Below, piece by piece: positions 40,801 through 47,173 of a stretch of DNA of 64,000 bases (its first letter is position 1; every line of letters begins with the position of its first letter). This stretch comes from Undaria pinnatifida (Eukaryota; Sar; Phaeophyceae; Laminariales; Alariaceae): contig JABAKD010000010.1 in assembly GCA_012845835.1 (NCBI GenBank), forward strand, positions 17,495,204 through 17,559,203. The letters run 5' to 3'. The position numbers and the translations under genes are program-made. The notes beneath the pieces are model-generated. The model did no database searches, was not told where the DNA came from, and saw nothing but the letters and a program-made list of their open reading frames with translations.

Positions 40801-43771
40801 CCTCAACTGTGGGACTATCGGTTACTGTGGAAATTTTACGAGCACGTTCGTTTTAGGACTACCGTAGCGCACAGAAAGGTTTTGGTCGGGTTGCTGCCCG
40901 AAACGAACGAATGTCTTCGACGTCATGATGTTTCGCGCGAGATATTGAGCTCCTCCTCCTCCTCCTCCTTCTCCTCCTCCTTCTCTTCCACCTCCTGTTG
41001 GAAGCTCAGGAACTTTCTTCGAACATAATTACAAAAATTAAAACGCACTCCAGCTGTGGGAGATCGAATATTGCGTCGAAACTCATCTTTGCAGGCTAGC
41101 TGTGTGTGATACTCCGATCACGCGTACTACTCACCTCGAGCGTGGGCATGATACTTTAGATTTTAACGGGCGTTGAAGCTCATGATGCCGCACAAACGAT
41201 AGGAATAGTAACTAGGAAATAGTATGGACCAAGACTACGGCAAGGGAGGTTACCCCATTTTTTTTTTTTTTTCACACACATCTACTTTCCAGCTTCTGGA
41301 CAAGCCGTGGTCACAGGTGTCGTCCCTTCTCCCCCCGGTTCTTGCCTTCTATTTTTATCGCGCATAGGGTTCAACAATTCCACTGCTCGTCGATTTTTCA
41401 TCCATGTTCACTGTTCGGTGTTGAGTGTTGAGCCACTCGCACGAGAAACGACTCTAGGCAATACGTTCGGACGCAATGTGGGTCATATTTCCATTGCGGA
41501 TTCATACCGCTAACTTAAAGCTTAAAACAGCACCACATACTCACGCATCCGCATACAACGGCAGCAACCTTCCGCAATTATCGATAGTTGTCCGCACTGA
41601 TGCCTCATGGAGAGACGAGCTCTGTGAAACTACGAGACAGATGTATACACATTTCAAATACAGCGCGGTGATTTGGCCATGCAATGCCAACCGCAATAAG
41701 AACGCGAGCAAAAAACTAAAATTTGTGCCAAGCCAGCACACCCAGACACCACACTATTTTGCGTTAAAAAAGAATGAACATGATATAAAAGCTTGCGCTG
41801 CCGGGGTAGTAGTAACGAGGACCGCCGATAGGGACAGCTCACGCTATCGCTGCAGTGGGAACCGAAGGACACGCCAGCTAGCTAGCGCTGGATTGCGAAG
41901 GCAATTGAGTTAAACCGACACACGATGCGCACGAAAAGTACGTGGAAGTGTGGTGAGCTTAAGCTTTATTCTTCCCCATCCACCGGAGGATACAAAAAAA
42001 AAAAGTACGAAAGGAACATGGGGGTCGATCGCGCGAGTGATCCCGAGCTATGCACTGCAAGAAAAGGCCCCAAACGTTACCCTTATGGTACCGTAGCCTG
42101 TGTCTACACGTGACCCTTATGGTACCGTAACCTGTGTCTATGAAGTAAATTGTTAACGGGAGAGATGAAACCGGAGATATTTAAGCGGCAGAGATCGTAG
42201 TCCGATCTACTACAACGCTGCATCTTCTGCTCTGGGCGTGTCAACGTGGCGGATAATGGCAAAACGCAACCCGTCGCGACTTTTTCAGGTCACCTCGATG
42301 CCGGTCCATTTGCTCAGACGTTTGATATTTTCCTGTTTCCCTTCTTTCATATGTATCTCCCGAACGAAAGAGCAGTGTCCCATTTCCTTTTCTGTATGTT
42401 TCACTCGTGAATGTTTTCCGAATGGACACAGTAGTGTCCTTTTACCTCTATGCGTGTTTTCTGAATGTATGTGGCCATTTTCCTCTTACACTATCGCATA
42501 TTTCCCGAACAATCAAACTCTTCCTTTTGACCTTTATGCACGTTTTCCCGAATTATCAGAAGCGTCACGCACATCTCCCGCAGAAAATACAACTGCTGCG
42601 GTACCCGGCTTCATGATCGACAGAAAACGCAGATCATAGATAAAGCCCGGGGTCTGGTGGTGATGTGACGGCGACGTAGACCTGATGAGGAGATGATCAC
42701 CATGGCTACGCAACAAGAGCAGCAGCTAGCAAAAAAAACAACTAGATACTAGTAGACTGTAGAATCCGTATGCCAACAGGATCTGCAGTAGATACCCCGA
42801 CTTAAGAGCGCCCCGCGACAAGCCGAAGCAGGTGCTCTTGACGACGCACTGCCCTTATCTGTAGAGTCATCCCGCGATGGGAATTGCAGTTGTTGGATTT
42901 ACTATTAATGTACCTGTCCGATTGAGCTGGTCAAGTGTGGAAACCAACGGTTAGCCTAATAATCTTACGAGCGTGGTTTGTTTTTTGGGGACTAGGGCAC
43001 AGACGCTTGGCCGGGTTGCGCGAACGAATGCCTTCCAAGTCATCCCTCAGGAACTTTCTGCTGCTCCCCTACCGTGGGATGGCTCTGAAATATTTTTTTA
43101 TGGATTTAAGAACGGCGTGATATACCGATTTGACCGCTCTTAAGTCCCGAATGCTCTTACCTCGGGCGGTCGTGTATCGTGGTACCTCGTGTATCTTCGT
43201 TGGAAGACACATGCAACGGATAGAAATTCCGATCTATCGGAATTGTGTGTAAGTTTTTTCAGTTTCCCTTGTGCACATTGCCAGAATGATCAGCTAGTTC
43301 CTTCTTACCCTTTTACGCGCGTTTCTCAAACTATCGGTTTCTCCTTTTCGTACCCCTTGTGCATGCTTCCCGAAACGATCGGTTTACCTCTTTTCACCCT
43401 CACACACATGTTTTCCGAGTGACCGGTTACCCTCATTCTCGCTTCCCCGACAAAACAGAATCATGACACGCCCCTGCGGAAAACACATGGCAGTCCAATC
43501 GGACGATACTCCGGGCGGCCGTCCATGCGAGCAGTGCGCCGCGGAATCGCTCAATGGGGGCGTCAAACACTCGCCCCCATACATTTGGAACAACTCCAAC
43601 TACCTCTTGAAGATGACGGAAGACCTGGCGTTTCTGGCTAGCGTGGAGCCGCTGGTATGCTGGCTTGGAGACAGCTTTGTGCTCGAGAATAACCCGCTTC
43701 TGCTGTCCTCGGAGGCATGGGATAACGGTGCCGACCATGTGAGGGCGAATAGCGAATTTTCGCAGTATTGA
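26168..43771 (+). CDS. Gene B: large disordered protein with an AP2/ERF-like half signature
   Basis: Gene-level entry. Exons are 26168-26311 (start), 31258-31662, 31967-32173, 33397-33518, 36632-36767, 38502-39113, 40494-40606 and 43459-43771 (stop TGA). All junction phases close (0,0,0,2,0,0,2), giving about 680 residues. Features in order: a compact N-terminus, a 135-residue basic exon, a coiled coil, a Cys-containing segment, a 204-residue Gly/Ser/Pro-rich disordered exon, an LGVFAT...AYDDA segment like the second half of an AP2/ERF DNA-binding domain, and a C-terminal exon with a CEQC motif. If the AP2 resemblance is real the protein could bind DNA; that is inference. Additional small exons in the 4.9-kb first intron are possible. 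Confidence 0.55.
26400..26605 (-). repeat. MITE-1 copy, reverse, partial
   Basis: ATCCCATGTCCTAGGC, a CACGATTTTCGTGTGATAAG block, CCCGTCATTCGGAAAACG and GCGTCTATCGTAGCCAC match the MITE-1 reverse complement. Confidence 0.65.
26670..26940. repeat. Tandem repeat of GCACTAAAGTGGAACCCC units
   Basis: At least seven units of about 28-32 bp, each with CCGCACTAAAGTGGAAC and a CGCACTATAGG block. Confidence 0.8.
27220..28060 (+). repeat. Degenerate long tandem repeat with CTTTCGGGGCT blocks; R6 and A-runs inside
   Basis: GCCTTTCGGGGCT, TTTTCAGGGACTC and CGGCGGGAAACCTC recur every 100-140 bp in 27290-27480 and 27770-28040, with an R6 copy at 27485-27610 between. The repeated TTTTCAGGGAC looks like a splice acceptor but no consistent frame follows it. 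Confidence 0.6.
28105..28512 (-). repeat. R6 element copy, reverse, extended form
   Basis: ATTCTGATGGTTGAGCTGCT, CGTGAAACTATCGGTTAGCG, TGGTCGGGTTGCGCGAACG, TTTCGGGTGAGC and AACTCTCAGAAAATTCTTAG are the full R6 series in reverse order. It ends at the (GTT)n tract. Confidence 0.65.
28513..28617. repeat. (GTT)n microsatellite
   Basis: About 34 trinucleotide units with two GCT interruptions. It produces poly-Cys, poly-Thr and similar false peptides. Confidence 0.95.
28985..29235 (+). repeat. T3-related fragments
   Basis: GCGGGGATGCGAAGGTCTATGG and GCTACGGCCGTGCATGCC match the T3 copy at 24485-24530 but are separated by 120 bp of extra sequence. Confidence 0.45.
29241..29317 (+). CDS. Orphan candidate exon inside gene B intron 1
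   Basis: Acceptor AACCTTGCAG and strong donor GGGAG|GTGAGC bracket 25 codons reading RKGVPASNADTWFVDGATLP. It starts in phase 0, which would fit gene B exon 1, but ends in phase 2, so another small exon not found here would be needed before 31258. It may be a real optional exon or a chance pairing. Confidence 0.32.
29500..30545 (-). repeat. Dispersed direct repeat with coding-like minus-strand segments
   Basis: Four related minus-strand segments lie near 29520-29585, 30085-30115, 30395-30455 and 30485-30540. Each has a GATCCTCGA or GAGGAGATC core and reads like RAVDGILDNFWRVR or MDEEIFEKCLACTG. Stops and frameshifts separate them. It adjoins the R4 copy, so a decayed mobile element is likely. 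Confidence 0.45.
30590..30965 (-). repeat. R4 transposon-derived repeat, copy 3 (best preserved)
   Basis: On the minus strand: GCTGCTCGACACAATGAAGG, GTGCAAAGGTCTAGCGATTG, ACGACGTCGGGGTATCGAGG, AAACCGGCGATTTCGTTG, AAGAAAAGTTGGGGAGGC, then CAGCTCAACTCG, CTTCTGGACAAGCCGTGG and TCACAGGTC. One frame reads AIDDVGVSRDTVHKEI before a stop. Confidence 0.6.
31258..31662 (+). CDS. Gene B exon 2
   Basis: Acceptor GACATTGCAG, 135 phase-0 codons. Includes SNGVDTVMLKTHALTDTCYA, MNRGSHDGAPRYRNPNNIYI, RHSLRRSEELGITRHACLP and SLGREISGKAGMNFSRLVKT. Basic, mixed helical/loop composition, no recognised domain. The 3' boundary uses GCAAGT (AAG|GCAAGT), the consensus of the minor GC-AG donor class; reading on gives a low-quality tail with a stop about 50 codons later. 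Confidence 0.62.
31967..32173 (+). CDS. Gene B exon 3: coiled coil
   Basis: Acceptor TTTGCGCAG, donor GAAG|GTAGGA, 69 codons, phase 0-0. Reads ERVLINHQRIARAVAKTDSK, LQEQMNQVSSSLNDVEKAE, then an Ala/Glu-rich end. The intron before it is only 304 bp, the shortest in gene B. Confidence 0.66.
32470..33000 (+). repeat. Intron repeats (R8 and R9 fragments)
   Basis: CTTGTTTGCAAGCTGCGTGAT at 32500 recurs at 1615, 28215, 41085 and 60555 (R8). 32750-32960 (GACCGCCGGTGGGGACAAC, GCTGGATTGCGACTACAATT, ACGTGGAAGAGTGGTG) recurs at 41805-42000 (R9). Confidence 0.5.
33105..33375 (+). repeat. Dispersed repeat T3 copy ending in a C tract
   Basis: GGTTCTTAGCAGGATGCCGC, GTGCTTTGCGCTTGGCCC, GCCCGACACGCTCCGGCC, ATAGTAGAGATGCAAGG and CGGCTATGCATTAAGTG, then C runs up to the pyrimidine tract of the next exon. 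Confidence 0.65.
33397..33518 (+). CDS. Gene B exon 4
   Basis: Acceptor CTTTATTTGCAG, donor GCCG|GTAAGC, 40 codons plus two bases. Reads LTYQHDADEGERVVPCDEDG then VAPLCKRWVARACPKNQ. Three Cys residues and an acidic start; no domain named. The C tract of a T3 repeat supplies its upstream pyrimidine stretch. Confidence 0.6.
33560..33930 (-). repeat. tRNA-headed SINE-like element, copy 2
   Basis: On the minus strand it starts CCCGGTAGGGGAGCAGGTGA (A-box-like) and GTCGCGGGTTCAAGCCTCAC (B-box). The body shares GGCAAAATTCGATGCC, GCGCATAGCGTTC-type and CAAGCCGTGGTCAC blocks with 41280-41480. The cloverleaf cannot be closed, so it is not a functional tRNA gene. Confidence 0.6.
34829..34891. repeat. 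(GTT)n microsatellite
   Basis: About 20 GTT units with two interruptions in gene B intron 4. Confidence 0.95.
35180..35275 (+). repeat. 31-bp tandem repeat, three units
   Basis: AAAGCAAGAAGCTAGTCGGG plus CCAAAAAGTTA repeated, the third unit with GATAGCCGGAC. Confidence 0.85.
35385..35775 (+). repeat. Short interspersed tandem motif AAGGTTTTCATGCATGG
   Basis: At least eight variants of GTAAAGGTTTTCATGCA at 35390-35520 and 35705-35765, flanking a block of CCGGCACTA motifs at 35555-35690. Confidence 0.65.
36632..36767 (+). CDS. Gene B exon 5
   Basis: Acceptor TTTGTGCCAG; the first base completes Arg from exon 4. Forty-five codons to donor GATCAG|GTGCTA. Reads CIARRECILFEAEREAADCS then RRFLAETSTSVQEGDVV and LLRVLDQ, a helical exon. 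A diverged copy of its start lies about 150 bp upstream (36455-36520), interrupted by stops. Confidence 0.58.
36885..37050. repeat. Palindromic cluster of AGTCAGCGCTGACT motifs
   Basis: GCTGACTG and CAGTCAGC occur at least six times in both orientations within 160 bp, allowing several alternative hairpins. No protein-coding potential. Confidence 0.65.
37150..37605. repeat. MITE-1 copy with an internal tandem block
   Basis: Starts GGCTACGATAGAGGTGAA and ends GGCTACCTCTGTCGTAG. Inside, a CGACGAATGACCCACCCCC...GGCCTAGACATGCAAAC block is repeated three times (about 37275, 37365, 37447). Confidence 0.65.
38268..38355. repeat. (GACCC)n pentamer array
   Basis: About 17 units of CGACC in a row, with further GACCCG words to about 38450. 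Related GGGTC arrays are at 44258-44475 and 61250-61430. Confidence 0.92.
38502..39113 (+). CDS. Gene B exon 6: long disordered exon
   Basis: Acceptor CCCTGACAG, donor GATCAG|GTACAG, 204 codons, phase 0-0. Starts with a helix (LRLASVRVVEAIGVWRRDV), then a long Gly/Ser/Thr/Asp-rich stretch without structure, and ends GRWVVTMMVPGRKLW followed by FKRFRRSSQQ. It is the longest exon in gene B, and its open frame extends past both splice sites. The GRW...W segment could be the start of the AP2-like region completed by the next exon. Confidence 0.62.
39690..39900 (-). repeat. MITE-1 copy, reverse
   Basis: AACCTGAGGAGC, CCCGCGGCCCAGGTATACC, CGACGGTTTTGGAGCC and ATACCTCTATCGTGG, with terminus CACGCGTC. 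Confidence 0.6.
39945..40150 (+). repeat. R6 element copy
   Basis: GTGCAGCATTAGTCCCTCAG, TGAGGAACTCAATATCTCAC, CTTCGAAGGCATTCCCG, CGCACAACCCGACC and CTCGCACGAGGAGC in family order. Confidence 0.6.
40494..40606 (+). CDS. Gene B exon 7: AP2/ERF-like half signature
   Basis: Acceptor GACTTTTTTCAG and donor AAACG|GTGAGG are both strong; 37 codons plus two bases. LGVFATKGEAIQAYDDAV matches the second half of AP2/ERF DNA-binding domains (LGxFxTxxEAAxAYDxAA), the helix that packs on the DNA-contacting sheet. The first half (sheet with WAAxI) is only vaguely present at the end of the previous exon, so this could be a degenerate or lineage-specific AP2 domain or a chance resemblance. A basic stretch (KQRSSVLRMPKK) follows. 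Confidence 0.55.
40785..41005 (-). repeat. R6 element copy, reverse, with a (CTC)n insert
   Basis: TTCTGATTGGTTGACCCCCT, GGGACTATCGGTTACTG, TTTTGGTCGGGTTGCTGCC and TTCGCGCGAGATATTGAG, then CTCCTCCTCCTCCTCC, then GGAACTTTCTTCGAA. Confidence 0.6.
41275..41490 (-). repeat. SINE-like element, headless copy
   Basis: CTTCTGGACAAGCCGTGGTC, CAGGTGTCGTCCCTTC and ATTTTTATCGCGCATAGGG match the body of the elements at 22500 and 33560; the tRNA-like head is missing or diverged. Confidence 0.5.
41805..42000 (+). repeat. R9 repeat copy 2
   Basis: GACCGCCGATAGGGACAGC, GAACCGAAGGACACGCCAGC, GCTGGATTGCGAAGGCAATT and ACGTGGAAGTGTGGTGAG parallel 32750-32960. Confidence 0.6.
42330..42575 (+). repeat. About 55-bp tandem repeat, block 1
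   Basis: TTTTCCGAATGGAC, TTTTCTGAATGTATG, TTTCCCGAACAATC and TTTTCCCGAATTATC are each followed by a CCTTTTACCTCTATGC-type block. The same unit forms 43240-43440. Confidence 0.6.
42925..43095 (-). repeat. R6 element copy, reverse
   Basis: TTGAGCTGGTCAAGTGTGG, AACCAACGGTTAGCC, TTGGCCGGGTTGCGCGAACG and CAGGAACTTTCTGCTGC. Confidence 0.6.
43240..43445 (+). repeat. About 55-bp tandem repeat, block 2, next to gene B last-exon acceptor
   Basis: TTCTCAAACTATCGG, TTCCCGAAACGATCGG and TTTTCCGAGTGACCGG, each after a CTTTTNACCC block. The pyrimidine-rich unit directly precedes the acceptor at 43458, so it may provide the polypyrimidine tract. Confidence 0.6.
43459..43771 (+). CDS. Gene B exon 8 (last exon)
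   Basis: Acceptor CGACAAAACAG; one base completes Arg from exon 7, then 103 codons and TGA. Reads DDTPGGRPCEQCAAESLNGG, KHSPPYIWNNSNYLLKMTED and LAFLASVEPLVCWLGDSF. The CEQC motif and aromatic PPYIW patch suggest a small folded unit. A possible donor at 43655 (CTG|GTATGC, phase 0) would allow continuation into exon 46634, merging genes B and C. I prefer the stop because the sequence stays protein-like up to it. A minus-strand frame here also looks fair, so strand rests on the phase chain. Confidence 0.52.
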
Positions 43772-44257
43772 TGTTGTTATTATTGTTGTGCTTGCCATTC
43801 GACAACTTTGTATGTGCGGTATGAGCTTCAACGTTTGACCGCTCACTCATGAAATTGTCGAAAGCAAAAAGCATCGCAAAACAAAAGGAAACCTATGAAT
43901 AAGGTCAAAGCTCCCTTCTGTGCCTGCTTCCCGCTTAAGCTACACCTACACTTTTCCATTTGTTTTCATTTTGCGCCTTCCTTCTGTCAGTGTGAGCTCT
44001 TCACGTTGTGTTACCCAAAACCTAAGCCGCGTTTGCCATTCGACAATCAAACGTGCAGCATATGATGGCGTTCAACGTCGATCGTTCACACTTGAAATAC
44101 CAAGAAGAAAGTGGAAGAAAACAAAAGGAAGCAAAATGAACAGGAACCCTACGCAAGAGTAGCTTGTTTGAAGTTATTACTACAATGTGGAGTATGAGCC
44201 TCGATGTTGACGTCTCATAATCATTCCCAGAACGTAAAAAAAAACGGGCTTTTTGCG

Positions 44258-44475
44258 GATCGGGTCATTTCTCGCGGGTCGGGTCATTTCTCGCGGGCCG
44301 GGTCATTTCTCGCGAGTCGGGTCATTTCTCGCGGGTCGGATAGGGTCAGGATGATTCGTGAGATTTAAAAACCTCCTGATCAGACCCGACCCGACCCGTG
44401 AGGTTTCGGACACCTCGTGACCCAACCCAACGCGAACCGCGGTATTTTGAAAACCTCCTGATCCGACCCCATGGG
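44258..44475. repeat. 19-bp tandem repeat of GGGTCATTTCTCGCGGGTC, then GACCCG words
   Basis: Five units at 44258-44345, followed by CCTCCTGATCAGACCCGACC and related words. Same word family as 38268 and 61250. Confidence 0.85.
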
Positions 44476-44679
44476 ACGGGTCATGACCAGTGAAAAGACC
44501 TGGATAAACCAACACTTTGCTACCGGTTCTGAGCAACTCGAACGATTTGGCTCTGTTCCTCACGGATAAGAACATCTAGGCAATTTGTTTGGTGCAGCGT
44601 AGCGTACCGTTCCATAGCGGATTCCACATCGCAAGATTAGAACAGAGCACGTTTTTTTTTCAAGGCCGCAAAAAAGGAG

Positions 44680-44720
44680 CTGAGGGGGCACTCGCGCGAG
44701 TGACCCCGAGGGCCGCCGGA
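44680..44720. repeat. MITE-2 terminal palindrome
   Basis: CACTCGCGCGAGTGACCCC without the rest of the element; a solo end. Confidence 0.5.
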
Positions 44721-44864
44721 TAAAAAAAAAAGAGGCCCCCACAACCGACCCCCCTTCTATTTATTGCCTTGGTCAAGAACAGAAAAAAAATAAATGTTAC
44801 TGGCACATGCTACAGTACAGTGTAGAGGCGCGTCACTACAAAAGATGATTTTTTTTTTTTTAGC

Positions 44865-45075
44865 CGTTCCATGGTAGGATGGCTCTTAGCACGAGGAGAG
44901 GAGGAGCTCAACTGCGTCACCCGAGAAATGATATCGAAGGCGTTCGTTCGTTCGTTCGTTCGTTCGCGCAGCCCGACCAAGCTTCCATGCCTTAGTCACT
45001 AAAAAAAAAAAAAAAATACAAGCTAGTGAAATTACTTGATCAATGACTAGCCGCTAGGTCCCTCACTTGGGGATC
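44865..45075 (+). repeat. R6 element copy with a (TTCG)n insert
   Basis: CCATGGTAGGATGGC, GAGGAGCTCAACTGCGTCAC, TATCGAAGGCGTTCG followed by TTCG repeats, then CGCGCAGCCCGACCAAGC. Confidence 0.6.
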
Positions 45076-45479
45076 TCAACCATTCATTGTCTTTTCCGCT
45101 GCTTTTTTTTTTCATTCGTTTTTTTCCTCTCTACGCCTCACCCAAGCTGTTGTTTTGAGTAACCTGGAAAGCGCACCCCCCAACACGGCCTAGGTATACA
45201 GCTAAAAACAAACATTCCTATTTGCAAAACAAGAAGAAAATGATATACCGACGGGTTTTCCCCTTCCTTATCAATTTACGGCTCCAAAAACCCTTCCACC
45301 CATAGTATTTCCAAGAAATTTTGTCCATAAAAAATGGGTTTCCAGTTGTAAGGTCATTTCTTTTTAACGAAAAAGAGGCATCCTCCTGGAAGGGGTTGCG
45401 GCTATTGGGCCGGATGTTTTTTTTTCTGGCATTCTGGTTGGTTGACCTCCTCAAGCGAGGACCTACCGGTTAGTCTGTT

Positions 45480-45872
45480 CGTTTCACGAGTGTTAAGGTA
45501 TTAGAGGGGTATTAGTCCGTTTGACCACTTGCAAAAGGTTAACCAATAGCTTACCCAAGCCAAGCATTATTAATACTCTCCCCCCCTGAAACGGCGGGAT
45601 AGCAGGTCGGCCGGATATACGGGCGAACCTGTCAATATCCAAGCGGTTTCATTTCCTGGGGATGCCGGGGAGAGTATTTTTCAAGTTCGACATGGGGAAA
45701 GCCTGAAAAAGGTTATTATTGTGGATGGTGGGAATCGATCCCACAACCCGAAAAACCCATAGTCTGTCGACGACGCCATTTGCTGTAGGTATTCGTGGGG
45801 TATTAGTCCGTTTGACCACTTACAAAAGGTTAACCAATAGCTTACCCAAACTAAGCCTTATAACACGATTCT
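45480..45872 (-). repeat. tRNA-derived SINE with flanking direct repeats, copy 1
   Basis: The segment GGTATTAGTCCGTTTGACCAC to CTTACCCAA occurs at both ends (about 45505 and 45802). Between them on the minus strand lies a T-arm-like GTGGGATCGATTCCCAC with a perfect 5-bp stem, followed by CATCCAC, then a body with GAAATGAAACCGCTTGG. The acceptor stem does not close, so it is tRNA-derived rather than a tRNA gene. Confidence 0.65.
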
Positions 45873-46049
45873 AATAGCGAACATAAGTGCTGGTCGGGTT
45901 GCGCGAACAAAAGCCTTGGGGAGTTCGTGTTGTTTCGGGTGGCATGTTGAGCTGCTCCTCATGTTATATAGGAGCTCAGAAACTTCTCAGAATCCACTGG
46001 GTGCACATCGTGGGATGACTGCGAAAAAAAGAAACAGTTTTTTTCCTCT

Positions 46050-46510
46050 ATTGTAGTGACACGCTTCTACACTGTTCTTTCAGACGCCATCCGACCACCG
46101 ATAAACAAGGTAGCGTTTGTTTTAGGGAACAAATATCTACGACTGAGGAAACCCACTTCGTATTGCCGCTGGACTATTGATACCTTTTTTTGCGTTACGA
46201 CTCGGTGTGAATCTACTGTAGGTACTACAAGCTACCCCTTCGGGGTATGGTTGGCTTGGGATCCTATGGGGTCCCTGTCGCGAGTTGAACAGGGAGACAC
46301 AACTCTTGTAAAAGCTAACGAAAAAGTAATGAGCCACCGTGCAACAAGTAACCGGGGGCAAGCATCACTGACTATGCATTGCTTGGAAAAATTTGACGGC
46401 GTAGTCTATAACAATGGTTGGTGGTGTCGGGGAGGTGCCATAATTATCGAATTTCGACTTGCGAGGGAGAAGATGCGGCTGGCCATAGTTTCAAAATATC
46501 AAGCACCGCC
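46050..46510 (+). repeat. Dispersed repeat shared with 50495-50830
   Basis: CCCCTTCGGGGTATGGTTGG, GAGACACAACTCTTGTAAAAG, CTAACGAAAAAGTAATGAGCC and ACAAGTAACCGG have counterparts near 50680-50820. A 154-codon frame crosses this copy but not the other, so I treat it as non-coding. Confidence 0.55.
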
Positions 46511-46633
46511 CAGTTCTTAGCGAGAGCTATACACTCTCTTAAGATTCCCACGGCGATGTGTTTAGCTCACCTGCTCCTGCATCGACCGCTGCTTTCCGCT
46601 CCGTGTCCCCCTCACTGCTCATACGGATAGCAG

Positions 46634-47173
46634 GAGCCAGGAACCGACTTTCGCGCAACAACACCGTCTACCGCAGGTACACCGGAGGAAATCGTCCCAA
46701 GCCCCCACATCTGCGATAAACCTCCTAGCGCGGACCCAAACCCAGGCCAACACCATCCTTCGCAAGGAGGGGAAAACATTAGGGACCGGATCCCTCCCCC
46801 ATCCCCAAAGGACGCAAGAACGCCTCCTCGCGACTGCCACGATACTACCAATTCCGATTTCTCCCCAGGAATGTCTGCGGTTACTATCCCGCGAGCCGGG
46901 TGGGCGGAAGGGAGAGAAGACTCCACCCCCAGTGACAACATAGATGGACGCGGTTGTCCACGTATTTCGGATGTTGGCTCTGCTTGGTGCAGTCAGGAAT
47001 CCGCTGCGCCGCAATCGGATATAGGGGGCGTGGTTGAGTTGTCCCGGTCCACCTCGATCTGTTCGGTGCAAGAGCAACTGGGGGTGGAGATGCCGCCACG
47101 GTCATCGAGCGCGGCTTCTCTCTACGGGCGGGCTTTCGGGAGGCCGTCCACACAGGCGCGTATAAACAGCTTT
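46634..47173 (+). CDS. Gene C disordered exon (3' edge uncertain)
   Basis: Pyrimidine-rich tract then acceptor GGATAGCAG; about 180 open phase-0 codons. Pro/Ser/Asp-rich: TDFRATTPSTAGTPEEIVP, PPSADPNPGQHHPSQGG, IPPPSPKDARTPPRD, ELSRSTSICSVQEQLGVEM, SSSAASLYGRAFGRPS. The right boundary is doubtful: GTTTCA at 47174 keeps phase 0 but is weak; GCAAGT at 47181 is a consensus GC donor in phase 1. The other strand is also open but its product is not protein-like. Confidence 0.5.

Larger units (their letters stand above)
43772..46633. other. Region between genes B and C: repeats, gene C start not found
   Basis: Holds a GGGTCGGGTCA array (44258-44475), an R6 copy (44870-45000), a SINE (45480-45870), another R6 copy (45880-46020) and a repeat shared with 50495-50830 (46050-46510). 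The 5' exon or exons of gene C should lie here or in gene B territory; none could be identified. Confidence 0.45.

Noticed and set aside
43433-43846. 137-codon minus-strand frame
   Set aside because: Fairly protein-like, but the plus-strand exon fits the gene B phase chain at its acceptor and the minus frame has no partner exons.
46056-46520. 154-codon plus-strand open frame
   Set aside because: It lies in a repeat also present at 50495-50830, where the frame is not kept; no splice or domain support.
46619-47077. 152-codon minus-strand frame
   Set aside because: Trp/Cys/Arg-rich shadow of the gene C disordered exon.
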